Source: an uncultured Bacilli bacterium
GTDB lineage: Bacteria > Bacillota_I > Bacilli_A > RF39 > UBA660
Reading direction: 5' to 3'
DNA: 23,531 bases
NCBI GenBank assembly: GCA_947623845.1
Contig: CANQHM010000017.1
Span: 1-23,531 of the forward strand
Part shown: one piece after another, positions 14,332 through 22,197 of the stretch
Layout: each line of letters begins with the position of its first letter
Position numbering within the stretch: position 1 is the stretch's first letter
The notes under the pieces: model-generated
Told to the model about the DNA's origin: nothing
The model's input: only the letters and a program-made list of their open reading frames with translations
The model's database searches: none
Position numbers and translations under genes: made by a program

Positions 14332-17300
14332 ATGAATAAAAAACCAACTGATTTTAAAGAAACATTCCAATATTACGCCAATTATTATCGTTTTCTAGAA
14401 CTTAATGATGAACGTGTATATAACCATATAATTGAAGCTTTAAATAAAAAAACTTCTAATCCTGATTCAAAAGATTTTATCAATATGACGATGAAAGTAT
14501 TTTATAATCAAGTAAGGGTTCGTTTATTAGAAGATAATAAATACTTACTTGCGTTATTTAAAGCCCATTATGAAGCCGATAATCTAGCTAATAGTTTAGC
14601 TAATATTAATTTAATTATTGTTAAATCAGGTTATGAACTAACTTTTGAAGATGGTTTATTACTCTTAAATACTTATCCCTATCTAAAAGATTATGTTTCT
14701 CACAGCTATCCTAAAAACAATTATCTATTAAGTAAATTAAAAGAAATCTTAGAGTTAGTTACGGAAGAAGAAAACATCCCTGATTTTACCGATGACGATG
14801 AAGAAATAGTAGTAGGGGAAGATATTTTAAAATCTTATCTAAATGAAATAAGAAACATTCCTATTCTTAAATGGGAAGATCAAAAAGCTTTAGCTTATAA
14901 AGCCTTAGAGGGTGATGCGAAAGCTCGTGAAGAATTAGTTCATTCTAATCTTCGTTTAGTAGTAGCGGTTGCTAAAAGATATGTTGGACGGGGTCTAGAA
15001 TTTATGGATTTAATCAGTGCCGGAAATGAGGGCTTACTAAGAGCAGTTCGTGATTTTGATCCTAACCTAGATTGTCATTTTACCACATATGCTTATTGGT
15101 GGATAAGACAAAATATTGCTAGAACAATTGAAAATGAAGGCAGGACCATAAGAATTCCTGTCCATTATGGGGAAGAAATAAAAAGATTTAAAGGTAAAGT
15201 AAGAGAGTTAGAAAGAAAATTAGGTCGGGAACTTTCCTATAAAGATCTTGTTAAATATACTAGCTATAGCGAAGATGTTATCCAAAGTTTTTTAGTTCAT
15301 AGTGGGGCCTTAGCATCTTTAAATGCCCAAGTTAGTGAAGATGATGATGCTGATGAATTAGAAGCTTTTATTCCATCCGAAACTAATATCGAAAATGAAG
15401 TATTAGATGAAGAATTCTACCAAGGTGCCGTTAAATTAATGCAAAAAACTTTAAGTGATCGTTTCTTAATGGTAATGATTCTCCGTCTTGGTATGGATGG
15501 AAATCCTCCTAGAACTCTAGAAGAAATCGGAACTATCATGAATATAACCCGCGAAAGAGTAAGACAAATTCAAAAGAAAGCTGGTGATAAGCTAAAAAGA
15601 GATCCAGCTTTTATGTCTTATATTCAAAATAAAGAAAAAGTTGATATCTCTTATACACCTCGTCGGGGGTTAACGGAGTTATTTAAAGAATCTAATAAAA
15701 AACTTATGGAAATCGCTAAATTACTTCCCGAAAAAGACCAAGAACTTTTAAAGAAAAGATATGGTAATGATTTAACAACGATTAAAAACTCTGATATGAG
15801 TATTACAGAACTTACCTATATTTATGAAGTAATTTATCCTAAAATGCAAAAGATGTTATCCGAAAATTATTTGTATTCTTTACAAGAATCTTTTGGTACG
15901 GATTACTTAAATATGGTAATGGAAAGTTTTTTAACTGAAGAAGAAAAACATACTATCAAAACCCAAAAAATTATTCCTCCCGAAATCGAAGATAAGCTTA
16001 TTAAAGCTCTTATATCTAGTTTAGAAAATAAAACTCTTACTAGTTTCTTAAGTAATTATGACCCCGCAACTATGAATCTCGTAGTTAATGTAATGTTTCC
16101 CGATAATCTAAAATACTTAAATGCTTTCTTTAATAAAGAAACTAAAAATAAAGAAATATATCTGGATAAAGTTTCGCATGCTTTAATTAAAATAAGAGAA
16201 GTTTTAGAAAAAAAGATAACTCTTTATACCCTTTTTCCTAATACCCGCAAAATCTTAATTGATAAAGCGATCAGCACTTTAGATTTTAAAGATCAAGAAC
16301 TTTTATCTTCTACCTTTGGTGCTACTTATCAAGATGAACTTCATATAACCGATAATGTGAAGTTAATTAAAGTCTTAAATCAAATAAAAACTATTACCCA
16401 AACCCCAGTAGGTAATGTTAATATAAGATATATCTTCCCTGAATATAGTAGTAAAAAAATCCGTGAAGTTGCTATGCGAGTACTTACTAAAGAAGAATAT
16501 AACTTATTAAAATATTATTTTGGTTCTAATTTAGATGAAGGTATTGATACTTATCTTCATGATGAAAAATTAAGAAAAATCCTAGAAAAAATTTATGCTT
16601 CTTTAGATTATAAAGTTCTAACTTTAAAGGATTATCTAGGACCTTTTAATGAAGATGTTTTAAACTTATTAGATGCTAGTGAAAAAGAAGTTTTAATAAA
16701 ATCTTTAGGTAATAATTATTTAACTAATCCCCAAAATAACTTCTTATATCCCGAAGAAAGAAGAACATTTATGGCTTTAATTACCAAGTTAAAAGCTAAT
16801 TTAGGTGTAGAATCCATTATGACCTACCTAGATTTAAGTGAAGATTATCATGGGGCAGTATATGAAACTTTATTAAAGTTAAGTGAAGCTGATAGCAAAA
16901 TATTAGTAGAGTATTTAGGTAAAGACCCTTTTAGTATATCTAACGGGATTATGGTAAAAGAGGGTTCCGTCTTAGCTAACTTACTAAATAAGGTTAAGAA
17001 TGAAGCCATTATTTTAAAACCGCTTGCTAAAGATTCCTCTTCCGCTTTTTATCGCTATTTAGATATCTCTAAAACTTTTCATGTTAAAGTAAAGAAAGCT
17101 ATAGATAACTTAAATGCTAATGATTTAGAAATTATCTATCAAGTATTTGGTTATAACTTTTTAGAAAATGCTACTTTAAGAATTTATAATGATGATAAAC
17201 GAAAGAAATTAAATGTTGTTAAAGATAAAATAATAAAATCTATTGCAAGAAACGATAAAAAAGCTAGTAAACATAATTCACCAGGTTTCTATGAATACTT

Positions 17301-19800
17301 CCATTTAAAAAAAGAAGATTTATTCTATATTAAACTTGCTCTAGATAGTTTTTCTCTTTCAAAATTAGAAGTTCTCCAAAAGAAATATGGGGAAAACTTC
17401 TTAGAAGAAGATAGTCATAAATCTAGTTTAGACCAAGGAGAATATTATACATTAACTTATCTTCGTGATAACTTAGAGAAAAGAGTAGAGTATTTAAAAA
17501 AACAAGCTGCCGAAAAGAAAAATTACTTCTTTGATATATATTTAAAAGTTGATAAAGATAAGAATTATGATTTAGTAAGAACAAATATTGAAAAATTAAA
17601 ACCTGATGATAAAAATTTAATTATTACTTGTTTTGGTAAACACTATCTAGATTATCCTCTTAATTTAATTAAAGAAAATAAAAGAAATAAATTAGAAAGA
17701 CTAAGAACGATAATTCTTAATATGGATGTTAAAAAAGAAGCTCCAAAATCTGTTCCAGTAACAGAGTTACCTAAGAAAAAACAATCTCTTCCTTTAAAGA
17801 GAGAATCTCGTAAATTACAGTTAGAAGGTAATGTCTTCTATAACTATTTAGGAGTATCTCTTACTGATAAAGAGTATTTAGAAAGTGCAATTAAATATTT
17901 AACTTTCCAAGACCATTTATTTTTAGAGAAAAGATTTGGACCTGACTTTTTAGATAATCCTGTCTATAATAAAGTAGAACCTTATATAAGTTCTAGAGTA
18001 TCAGCTGTAAAAAGTAAAATTCTAAAAAATATTGATTTATTAAAGAATGGTAAAACTCCTAATGTAAGAAAGAAAAAAAGTTATACAGGCAATCCTTTCT
18101 TTGACTATCTAAAATTAGATCCTCAAAAAGATAAATCTCTAGTCGAAGAAGCTATTAAACATTTATCGGAAGATGAACAAAATCTTATTGTTTTAGGATT
18201 CGGGGAAGATTATCTTAATGATCCAACGGTTCATACTTTAAATAGTTATGATGCGAAATGTTTAAGGGTAGTTAAGAAAAAAATTAGAGCTTATACTGAG
18301 TTTAAGCCTCAAGAATTTTATGAATACTTAGGTTTAACCGAAGAAGATAAACCATATATAAAAGAAGCAATCAAAAAACTAACTCCTAAACAATTAAATG
18401 TCCTAAAGAAAAAATATGGAGATAATTTCTTAGATAAGGTTGAAGCCCCTAATTCTTTAACTGAAAATGAAAAAGGTTGTTTAGGTCAAACGAAAAAGAA
18501 ATTAGTAAAAATTGTTACTAAATTAAAAAATACTCGTCCAGAAAATTATTTCTTTGCTTATTTAGGATTAAATTCTAAGGAAGATAAGGTTTTAGTGGAA
18601 GAAGCTCTTAAGACTTTAAAAAGTAAGGAATTAGAAACTATCATCTTAAGATTTGGTGAAGATTATCTTACTAATCCCCTTAATAATAAATTAAACAATA
18701 ATAAAGAAATAAAAATGTTAGGTATCGCTAAAAGAAAAATCAAAGCTTATGTTAATTTTAAACCGCAAGGATTCTATGAATGCTTAGGTTTAACCGAAGC
18801 TGATAAGCCATATATAAAAGAAGCTATAAAAAGTTTAACGGCTAAACAATTAGAAGTATTAAAGAAAAAATATGGAGATAATTTCTTAGAACGAGTTGAA
18901 AGATCTAAACCTTTAAGTAAAAAAGATCTACCTAGTATAAGTAATGCTAAAAAAAGGATAATTAATAGTGTAAATTATCAAAAAAGTCAAAATATTGAAA
19001 AGAATAGTTTCTTTAGTGCTTTAGAATTAACCTATAAAAAAGATAAACAAGTTGTAGAATCTATATTAAAAATATCTAAAGAAGAGGATATTAATTTATT
19101 AAAAAAATATTTTGGTGAAGACTTTATCAATAATCCTTTAGAAATTAATGATATAAATCCTAAGTTAGCTCCTGTCTTACAAGATTTAAAAGAAAAGGTA
19201 GATAGGTTAAAAAAAGGCAAGATTAAAATTGAAAGTTTCTATGAGTATTTAGGAATTAAGGAAGATCAAATATATATTTTTGCATCTTTACAATGTTTAA
19301 CTAAAGATAATATTAATACGCTTAAAAAAGTCTGGGGCGAAGACTATTTAACTAGTCCTATTAGAAATACTATTAGAGTAGAGGATGCTAAAAGAATTTC
19401 GACTATTAAAAAGAAGTTATTAAGTAGAATAGAAGATTTAAAAGCAAAAGATATTGATAAAGACTTAATTAAAGTTGTAGATGTAAGTTATGCTGCTTCT
19501 TATGAACTTCAAAATAATTCTTTATTTACTAAATGGTTTAATTATCTAAAACATTATTTACCAGTAAGTGATGATCTAATATTATGTTTATATTTAGGTT
19601 TTTATGGTAAGAACTTTACACCTAAAGAATTATCTCTAATCTTTGGAACTACCGAAAAGGTAATGTTATTAAAACTTAAAGAAATTATAGCTTCTTTAAA
19701 ACAATATCAATCCCAAGGAATAAAATTAGATGACCTAATGGTAAATTTAAATGCAAAATTAGAAAATACTTCTTCACTAGAATTAGATAAAAAGTTATAG
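14332..19800 (+). CDS. Giant sigma-70 family protein with long repeat region
   Basis: The gene encodes 1822 residues in one uninterrupted frame. Residues 1-150 are a helical N-terminal extension. A complete sigma-70 core follows: region 1.2 (DILKSYLNEIRNIPIL, about 163-179), region 2 (NLRLVVAVAKRYVGRGLEFMDLI to WWIRQNIARTI, about 206-266), region 3 (RTIRIPVHYGEEI to about 335) and region 4 with its helix-turn-helix (RTLEEIGTIMNITRERVRQIQKKAGDKL, about 394-421). Ordinary sigma factors end here. This protein continues for about 1,370 residues of ~70-76-residue repeats marked by [Y/F]G-[D/E/N]-[D/N]-[F/Y]-L. The core resembles a group 2 or alternative sigma factor; it should bind RNA polymerase and direct promoter choice. 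The repeat function is unknown. It has its own promoter and terminator. Confidence 0.88.
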   Translation: MNKKPTDFKETFQYYANYYRFLELNDERVYNHIIEALNKKTSNPDSKDFINMTMKVFYNQVRVRLLEDNKYLLALFKAHYEADNLANSLANINLIIVKSGYELTFEDGLLLLNTYPYLKDYVSHSYPKNNYLLSKLKEILELVTEEENIPDFTDDDEEIVVGEDILKSYLNEIRNIPILKWEDQKALAYKALEGDAKAREELVHSNLRLVVAVAKRYVGRGLEFMDLISAGNEGLLRAVRDFDPNLDCHFTTYAYWWIRQNIARTIENEGRTIRIPVHYGEEIKRFKGKVRELERKLGRELSYKDLVKYTSYSEDVIQSFLVHSGALASLNAQVSEDDDADELEAFIPSETNIENEVLDEEFYQGAVKLMQKTLSDRFLMVMILRLGMDGNPPRTLEEIGTIMNITRERVRQIQKKAGDKLKRDPAFMSYIQNKEKVDISYTPRRGLTELFKESNKKLMEIAKLLPEKDQELLKKRYGNDLTTIKNSDMSITELTYIYEVIYPKMQKMLSENYLYSLQESFGTDYLNMVMESFLTEEEKHTIKTQKIIPPEIEDKLIKALISSLENKTLTSFLSNYDPATMNLVVNVMFPDNLKYLNAFFNKETKNKEIYLDKVSHALIKIREVLEKKITLYTLFPNTRKILIDKAISTLDFKDQELLSSTFGATYQDELHITDNVKLIKVLNQIKTITQTPVGNVNIRYIFPEYSSKKIREVAMRVLTKEEYNLLKYYFGSNLDEGIDTYLHDEKLRKILEKIYASLDYKVLTLKDYLGPFNEDVLNLLDASEKEVLIKSLGNNYLTNPQNNFLYPEERRTFMALITKLKANLGVESIMTYLDLSEDYHGAVYETLLKLSEADSKILVEYLGKDPFSISNGIMVKEGSVLANLLNKVKNEAIILKPLAKDSSSAFYRYLDISKTFHVKVKKAIDNLNANDLEIIYQVFGYNFLENATLRIYNDDKRKKLNVVKDKIIKSIARNDKKASKHNSPGFYEYFHLKKEDLFYIKLALDSFSLSKLEVLQKKYGENFLEEDSHKSSLDQGEYYTLTYLRDNLEKRVEYLKKQAAEKKNYFFDIYLKVDKDKNYDLVRTNIEKLKPDDKNLIITCFGKHYLDYPLNLIKENKRNKLERLRTIILNMDVKKEAPKSVPVTELPKKKQSLPLKRESRKLQLEGNVFYNYLGVSLTDKEYLESAIKYLTFQDHLFLEKRFGPDFLDNPVYNKVEPYISSRVSAVKSKILKNIDLLKNGKTPNVRKKKSYTGNPFFDYLKLDPQKDKSLVEEAIKHLSEDEQNLIVLGFGEDYLNDPTVHTLNSYDAKCLRVVKKKIRAYTEFKPQEFYEYLGLTEEDKPYIKEAIKKLTPKQLNVLKKKYGDNFLDKVEAPNSLTENEKGCLGQTKKKLVKIVTKLKNTRPENYFFAYLGLNSKEDKVLVEEALKTLKSKELETIILRFGEDYLTNPLNNKLNNNKEIKMLGIAKRKIKAYVNFKPQGFYECLGLTEADKPYIKEAIKSLTAKQLEVLKKKYGDNFLERVERSKPLSKKDLPSISNAKKRIINSVNYQKSQNIEKNSFFSALELTYKKDKQVVESILKISKEEDINLLKKYFGEDFINNPLEINDINPKLAPVLQDLKEKVDRLKKGKIKIESFYEYLGIKEDQIYIFASLQCLTKDNINTLKKVWGEDYLTSPIRNTIRVEDAKRISTIKKKLLSRIEDLKAKDIDKDLIKVVDVSYAASYELQNNSLFTKWFNYLKHYLPVSDDLILCLYLGFYGKNFTPKELSLIFGTTEKVMLLKLKEIIASLKQYQSQGIKLDDLMVNLNAKLENTSSLELDKKL
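15680..19760 (+). repeat. About 17 degenerate ~70-76-residue repeats in the giant sigma protein
   Basis: I count 17 copies of a motif such as LLKKRYGND, VLQKKYGENFL, FLEKRFGPDFL, VLKKKYGDNFL and TLKKVWGEDYL. In the better copies a preceding F[Y/F]EYLGL block and a following KKK-rich helix complete the unit. The last copy (LYLGFYGKNFTPKELSLIFGTTEKVMLLKLKEI) resembles sigma region 4, and the whole unit has the same order of landmarks as region 4. The array may therefore have grown by duplication of a region-4-like module. This is by eye, with no alignment run. Confidence 0.7.
18301..18900 (+). repeat. Recent internal duplication within the sigma repeat array
   Basis: Codons 18301-18444 and 18757-18900 encode 48-residue blocks starting FKPQ that are identical at 40 positions with no gaps. 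They are offset by 456 bases. The interleaved blocks at 18097 and 18550 (LGFGEDYLNDP and LRFGEDYLTNP types) also match. The duplicated unit is thus a pair of repeats, about 152 residues. Confidence 0.85.
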
Positions 19801-19817
19801 TTAGTTATAACTTTTTT
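19789..19817 (+). terminator. Terminator of the giant sigma gene
   Basis: An 11-bp stem (AAAAAGTTATA, 19789-19799, and TATAACTTTTT, 19806-19816) with a six-base loop ends in a T run. It includes the stop codon. Confidence 0.8.
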
Positions 19818-19886
19818 ATTATATAAAAATAATATGACTTATTTAAGAAACTTAAGATTTAATTACATATAGTATTTTTTATATAT

Positions 19887-19899
19887 TTATGGTAGAATA
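19887..19899 (+). promoter_or_regulatory. Extended -10 promoter of the ATPase operon
   Basis: TTATGGTAGAATA contains TGG-TAGAAT (19890-19898). No good -35 is present 17 bases upstream. The same 13-mer lies in the giant sigma promoter. GAGGTG (19909-19914) is the ribosome-binding site, nine bases before the ATG. Confidence 0.6.
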
Positions 19900-19923
19900 C
19901 GCGTTAATGAGGTGTAATGCAAT

Positions 19924-21795
19924 ATGGATTTTGATATTAAAGAAGTAACCTTACTTAATAGAAATCAAGTATTTGGTGATAAGATAATTTCTCCAATAAA
20001 AGATTTAGGTACAAAGTGCCCATTAACAGATTTTGCCAAAGTATTAGGAGCTTATGTTTCTTTTGTAGATGTAGATTATAATGAGTTTGATATAGCTTAT
20101 GATAGGTGTACAAAAGGCCGAACTGGAAGGTATTGTTTATCTTCTGGGAATATAGATGGTGTTGATGGAAATGGTCATACATTTTATGGATATTCTGATG
20201 AAAGGAATTATGGAGTTCGTCCAGCCTTAATCTTTTCTATACCAGATGAAGAAATTAAAAAAAATGGCATTCCAAGTAGTATGGAGTATGGAGAGTATCC
20301 TCAATATGCGGTTAGTAAATATATGGCATCAGAATTAGAACGAGCATACCAATCAGGAAAAATAGAAAAGACTGGAAAAACTTATACAAGCGATTCTAGT
20401 CGTGGTAATACCTCTCCATTTAATGCCAAAAAACACGAGGAATATAAATATGATGGTAAAAAATATGTAAGAATAATGTATAAAAACAAAGGAAATTATA
20501 AACTTGCTGATGGGGATGTGTATGAAGAAGGAGATTATGTTTGGATAGAAGTATCTCCTATTGAATGGCATATTGATAGTGCTGCTAAAATTATGGTAAG
20601 TGACAGATTACTTGTATCGGGAATAAGATTTTGCAGTAATCGCGAATACAATGGTAATTTTAAAACCACCGAAATGTATAATTTTCTAAATACCTATTTT
20701 GCTAAAGAAATAATCCAAAGCCAAACTAAAAACAAGACTATGGAAAAATTTGGGGAAATTAAAGACTTCGAAACAGAAATGCAAAAAAGATATAATCCTT
20801 ATAAATTAAATTTTGAACAAGTTAGGGAAGAAGATATTATTAAGGGTGCAATTGAAAGTGGTGTCGCAGTATTTTTACATGGTGCTTCTTCTGAAGGGAA
20901 AAGTGCTAGAGTAAAACAAATAGATCCCGATTGTGTAATTATCTATTTAAGAAATGCTACTCCTGATAGTTTAAATGGGAAAAGTGTCTATAATGCTCAA
21001 AAAGGGGAAATGATTGATGTAAAACCGACATGGTTAAAAAAATTAGAAGCAAAATGTGATTCCGAACCTGATAAATTACATATCGTTTTCTTTGATGAAT
21101 TAACCAATGCTTTACCAAGTATTCAAGGTATAGCTTTTAATATTATTTTAGATAAAGAAGTAAACGGAATGTGGAAGTTACCAAAAAATGCCTGTATTGT
21201 CGCTGCTGGAAATGAAATGAACGATTCTTTATCCGCTAACCAACTAGCCGAGCCTTTATTTAATCGCTTTGCCCATGTTTATATTAAAACTACCACTAAA
21301 GATTGGTTAAAATGGGCAAGTGAGCATAATATTCATCCCGCTATCTATGCCTATATAGCCTATAAAAAAGGAGAAACCCTAAGAAGTAAATACAATGGGG
21401 AAAAACCTAATGCCGATCCAAGAAAATGGGAAATGGCTTCTAAAATGCTTTATGCTACGGGCAATCCGGAAATGTTAAGGGCTTTAGTAGGAGAAGATAT
21501 AACTAAAGAATTTGTAGAATTTTGTAGAGAGTATGTTATAACCTTAGATGATGTAATAAATAGAAATTATGATGATCATTATGTAGAATCTCTGCCTACG
21601 GCTTCAAAATATGCTACAACAGTGGCTCTTACGCAAGTTGATGAAGAAAATATGGTAAAAGTAAGAAATTTTGTATCTAATCTAGGAGCTGAGTTTAGAG
21701 CTATGTTCGATTCGTTATGGACCCATGGCGATGAAAAAAGATTAGAATTAATCGCGGAAGAACAACTTACGGATTTAGGAGGTCGAAAAATATGA
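19924..21795 (+). CDS. MoxR-like AAA+ ATPase with an N-terminal DUF6273-like domain
   Basis: The gene encodes 623 residues. The AAA+ core is in the second half: Walker A GASSEGKS (320-327), Walker B HIVFFDEL (386-393, Asp 391 and Glu 392), sensor 1 AAGNEMND with Asn 430, and an arginine finger candidate at Arg 448 (LFNRF). This is the MoxR/VWA-chaperone style. Residues 1-270 are not AAA: NYGVRPALIFS (95-105), GEYPQYAVSK (123-132), YVWIEVSPIEWHID (205-218) and FLNTYFAKEI resemble the DUF6273 type of domain otherwise found in surface proteins. No membrane segment is present. The next gene overlaps by four bases and a VWA metallopeptidase follows, so it probably remodels a target together with them. 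Confidence 0.85.
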   Translation: MDFDIKEVTLLNRNQVFGDKIISPIKDLGTKCPLTDFAKVLGAYVSFVDVDYNEFDIAYDRCTKGRTGRYCLSSGNIDGVDGNGHTFYGYSDERNYGVRPALIFSIPDEEIKKNGIPSSMEYGEYPQYAVSKYMASELERAYQSGKIEKTGKTYTSDSSRGNTSPFNAKKHEEYKYDGKKYVRIMYKNKGNYKLADGDVYEEGDYVWIEVSPIEWHIDSAAKIMVSDRLLVSGIRFCSNREYNGNFKTTEMYNFLNTYFAKEIIQSQTKNKTMEKFGEIKDFETEMQKRYNPYKLNFEQVREEDIIKGAIESGVAVFLHGASSEGKSARVKQIDPDCVIIYLRNATPDSLNGKSVYNAQKGEMIDVKPTWLKKLEAKCDSEPDKLHIVFFDELTNALPSIQGIAFNIILDKEVNGMWKLPKNACIVAAGNEMNDSLSANQLAEPLFNRFAHVYIKTTTKDWLKWASEHNIHPAIYAYIAYKKGETLRSKYNGEKPNADPRKWEMASKMLYATGNPEMLRALVGEDITKEFVEFCREYVITLDDVINRNYDDHYVESLPTASKYATTVALTQVDEENMVKVRNFVSNLGAEFRAMFDSLWTHGDEKRLELIAEEQLTDLGGRKI

Positions 21796-22187
21796 ATAAC
21801 ACTAAACTAAAAATGCTAAAAAATTATATTGCTGTAAATGTAGCTCCTGTTCTTATTGATTTTGCTTCTAATATTAATCTTTCCGAATCCCTAAAAATCC
21901 CTGCAAATTGTGAACTAAAAGAATTAAATGGTCATTACGATGGTGAGTATTTCATAGCTCCTAAATGGTATAATGCTTTAATCAGTACTAATGAATCTAA
22001 GATAATTGTTATAAAAGATATTGATAGTATCTCTAAAGAAGAACAATTAAAATTTAAAGAATTATTAGAGTATCGCCAAATCTCGACCTTTAAAATACCT
22101 GATAATACTAGAATCATTTTAACAGCTAAAAATATAAGTAAAGAAACAATTAATGAAGAAATTTATTCATTAGTTGCCCATATATGA
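21792..22187 (+). CDS. Small P-loop-less AAA-like protein
   Basis: The gene encodes 131 residues. Its ATG overlaps the ATPase stop (ATGA), with GGAGG (21779-21783) upstream. The second half has the order of an AAA+ core: Walker-B-like IIVIKDID (71-78), a helix with LKFKELLEYRQI (86-97), then IPDNTRIILTAKN (102-114) resembling the strand and sensor 1 Asn of MoxR proteins. The N-terminal half is too short for, and has no trace of, a Walker A P-loop, and the Walker B Glu is missing. I infer a pseudo-ATPase subunit or adaptor in a mixed ring with the neighbouring ATPase. Chance resemblance is possible given the short length. Confidence 0.75.
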   Translation: MNNTKLKMLKNYIAVNVAPVLIDFASNINLSESLKIPANCELKELNGHYDGEYFIAPKWYNALISTNESKIIVIKDIDSISKEEQLKFKELLEYRQISTFKIPDNTRIILTAKNISKETINEEIYSLVAHI

Positions 22188-22197
22188 GGGATAATTT

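Noticed and set aside
11519..22187. Recoding of TGA as tryptophan (Mycoplasma code)
   Set aside because: TGA ends the gene at 11521 and the gene at 22187, and all recognised Trp codons are TGG.
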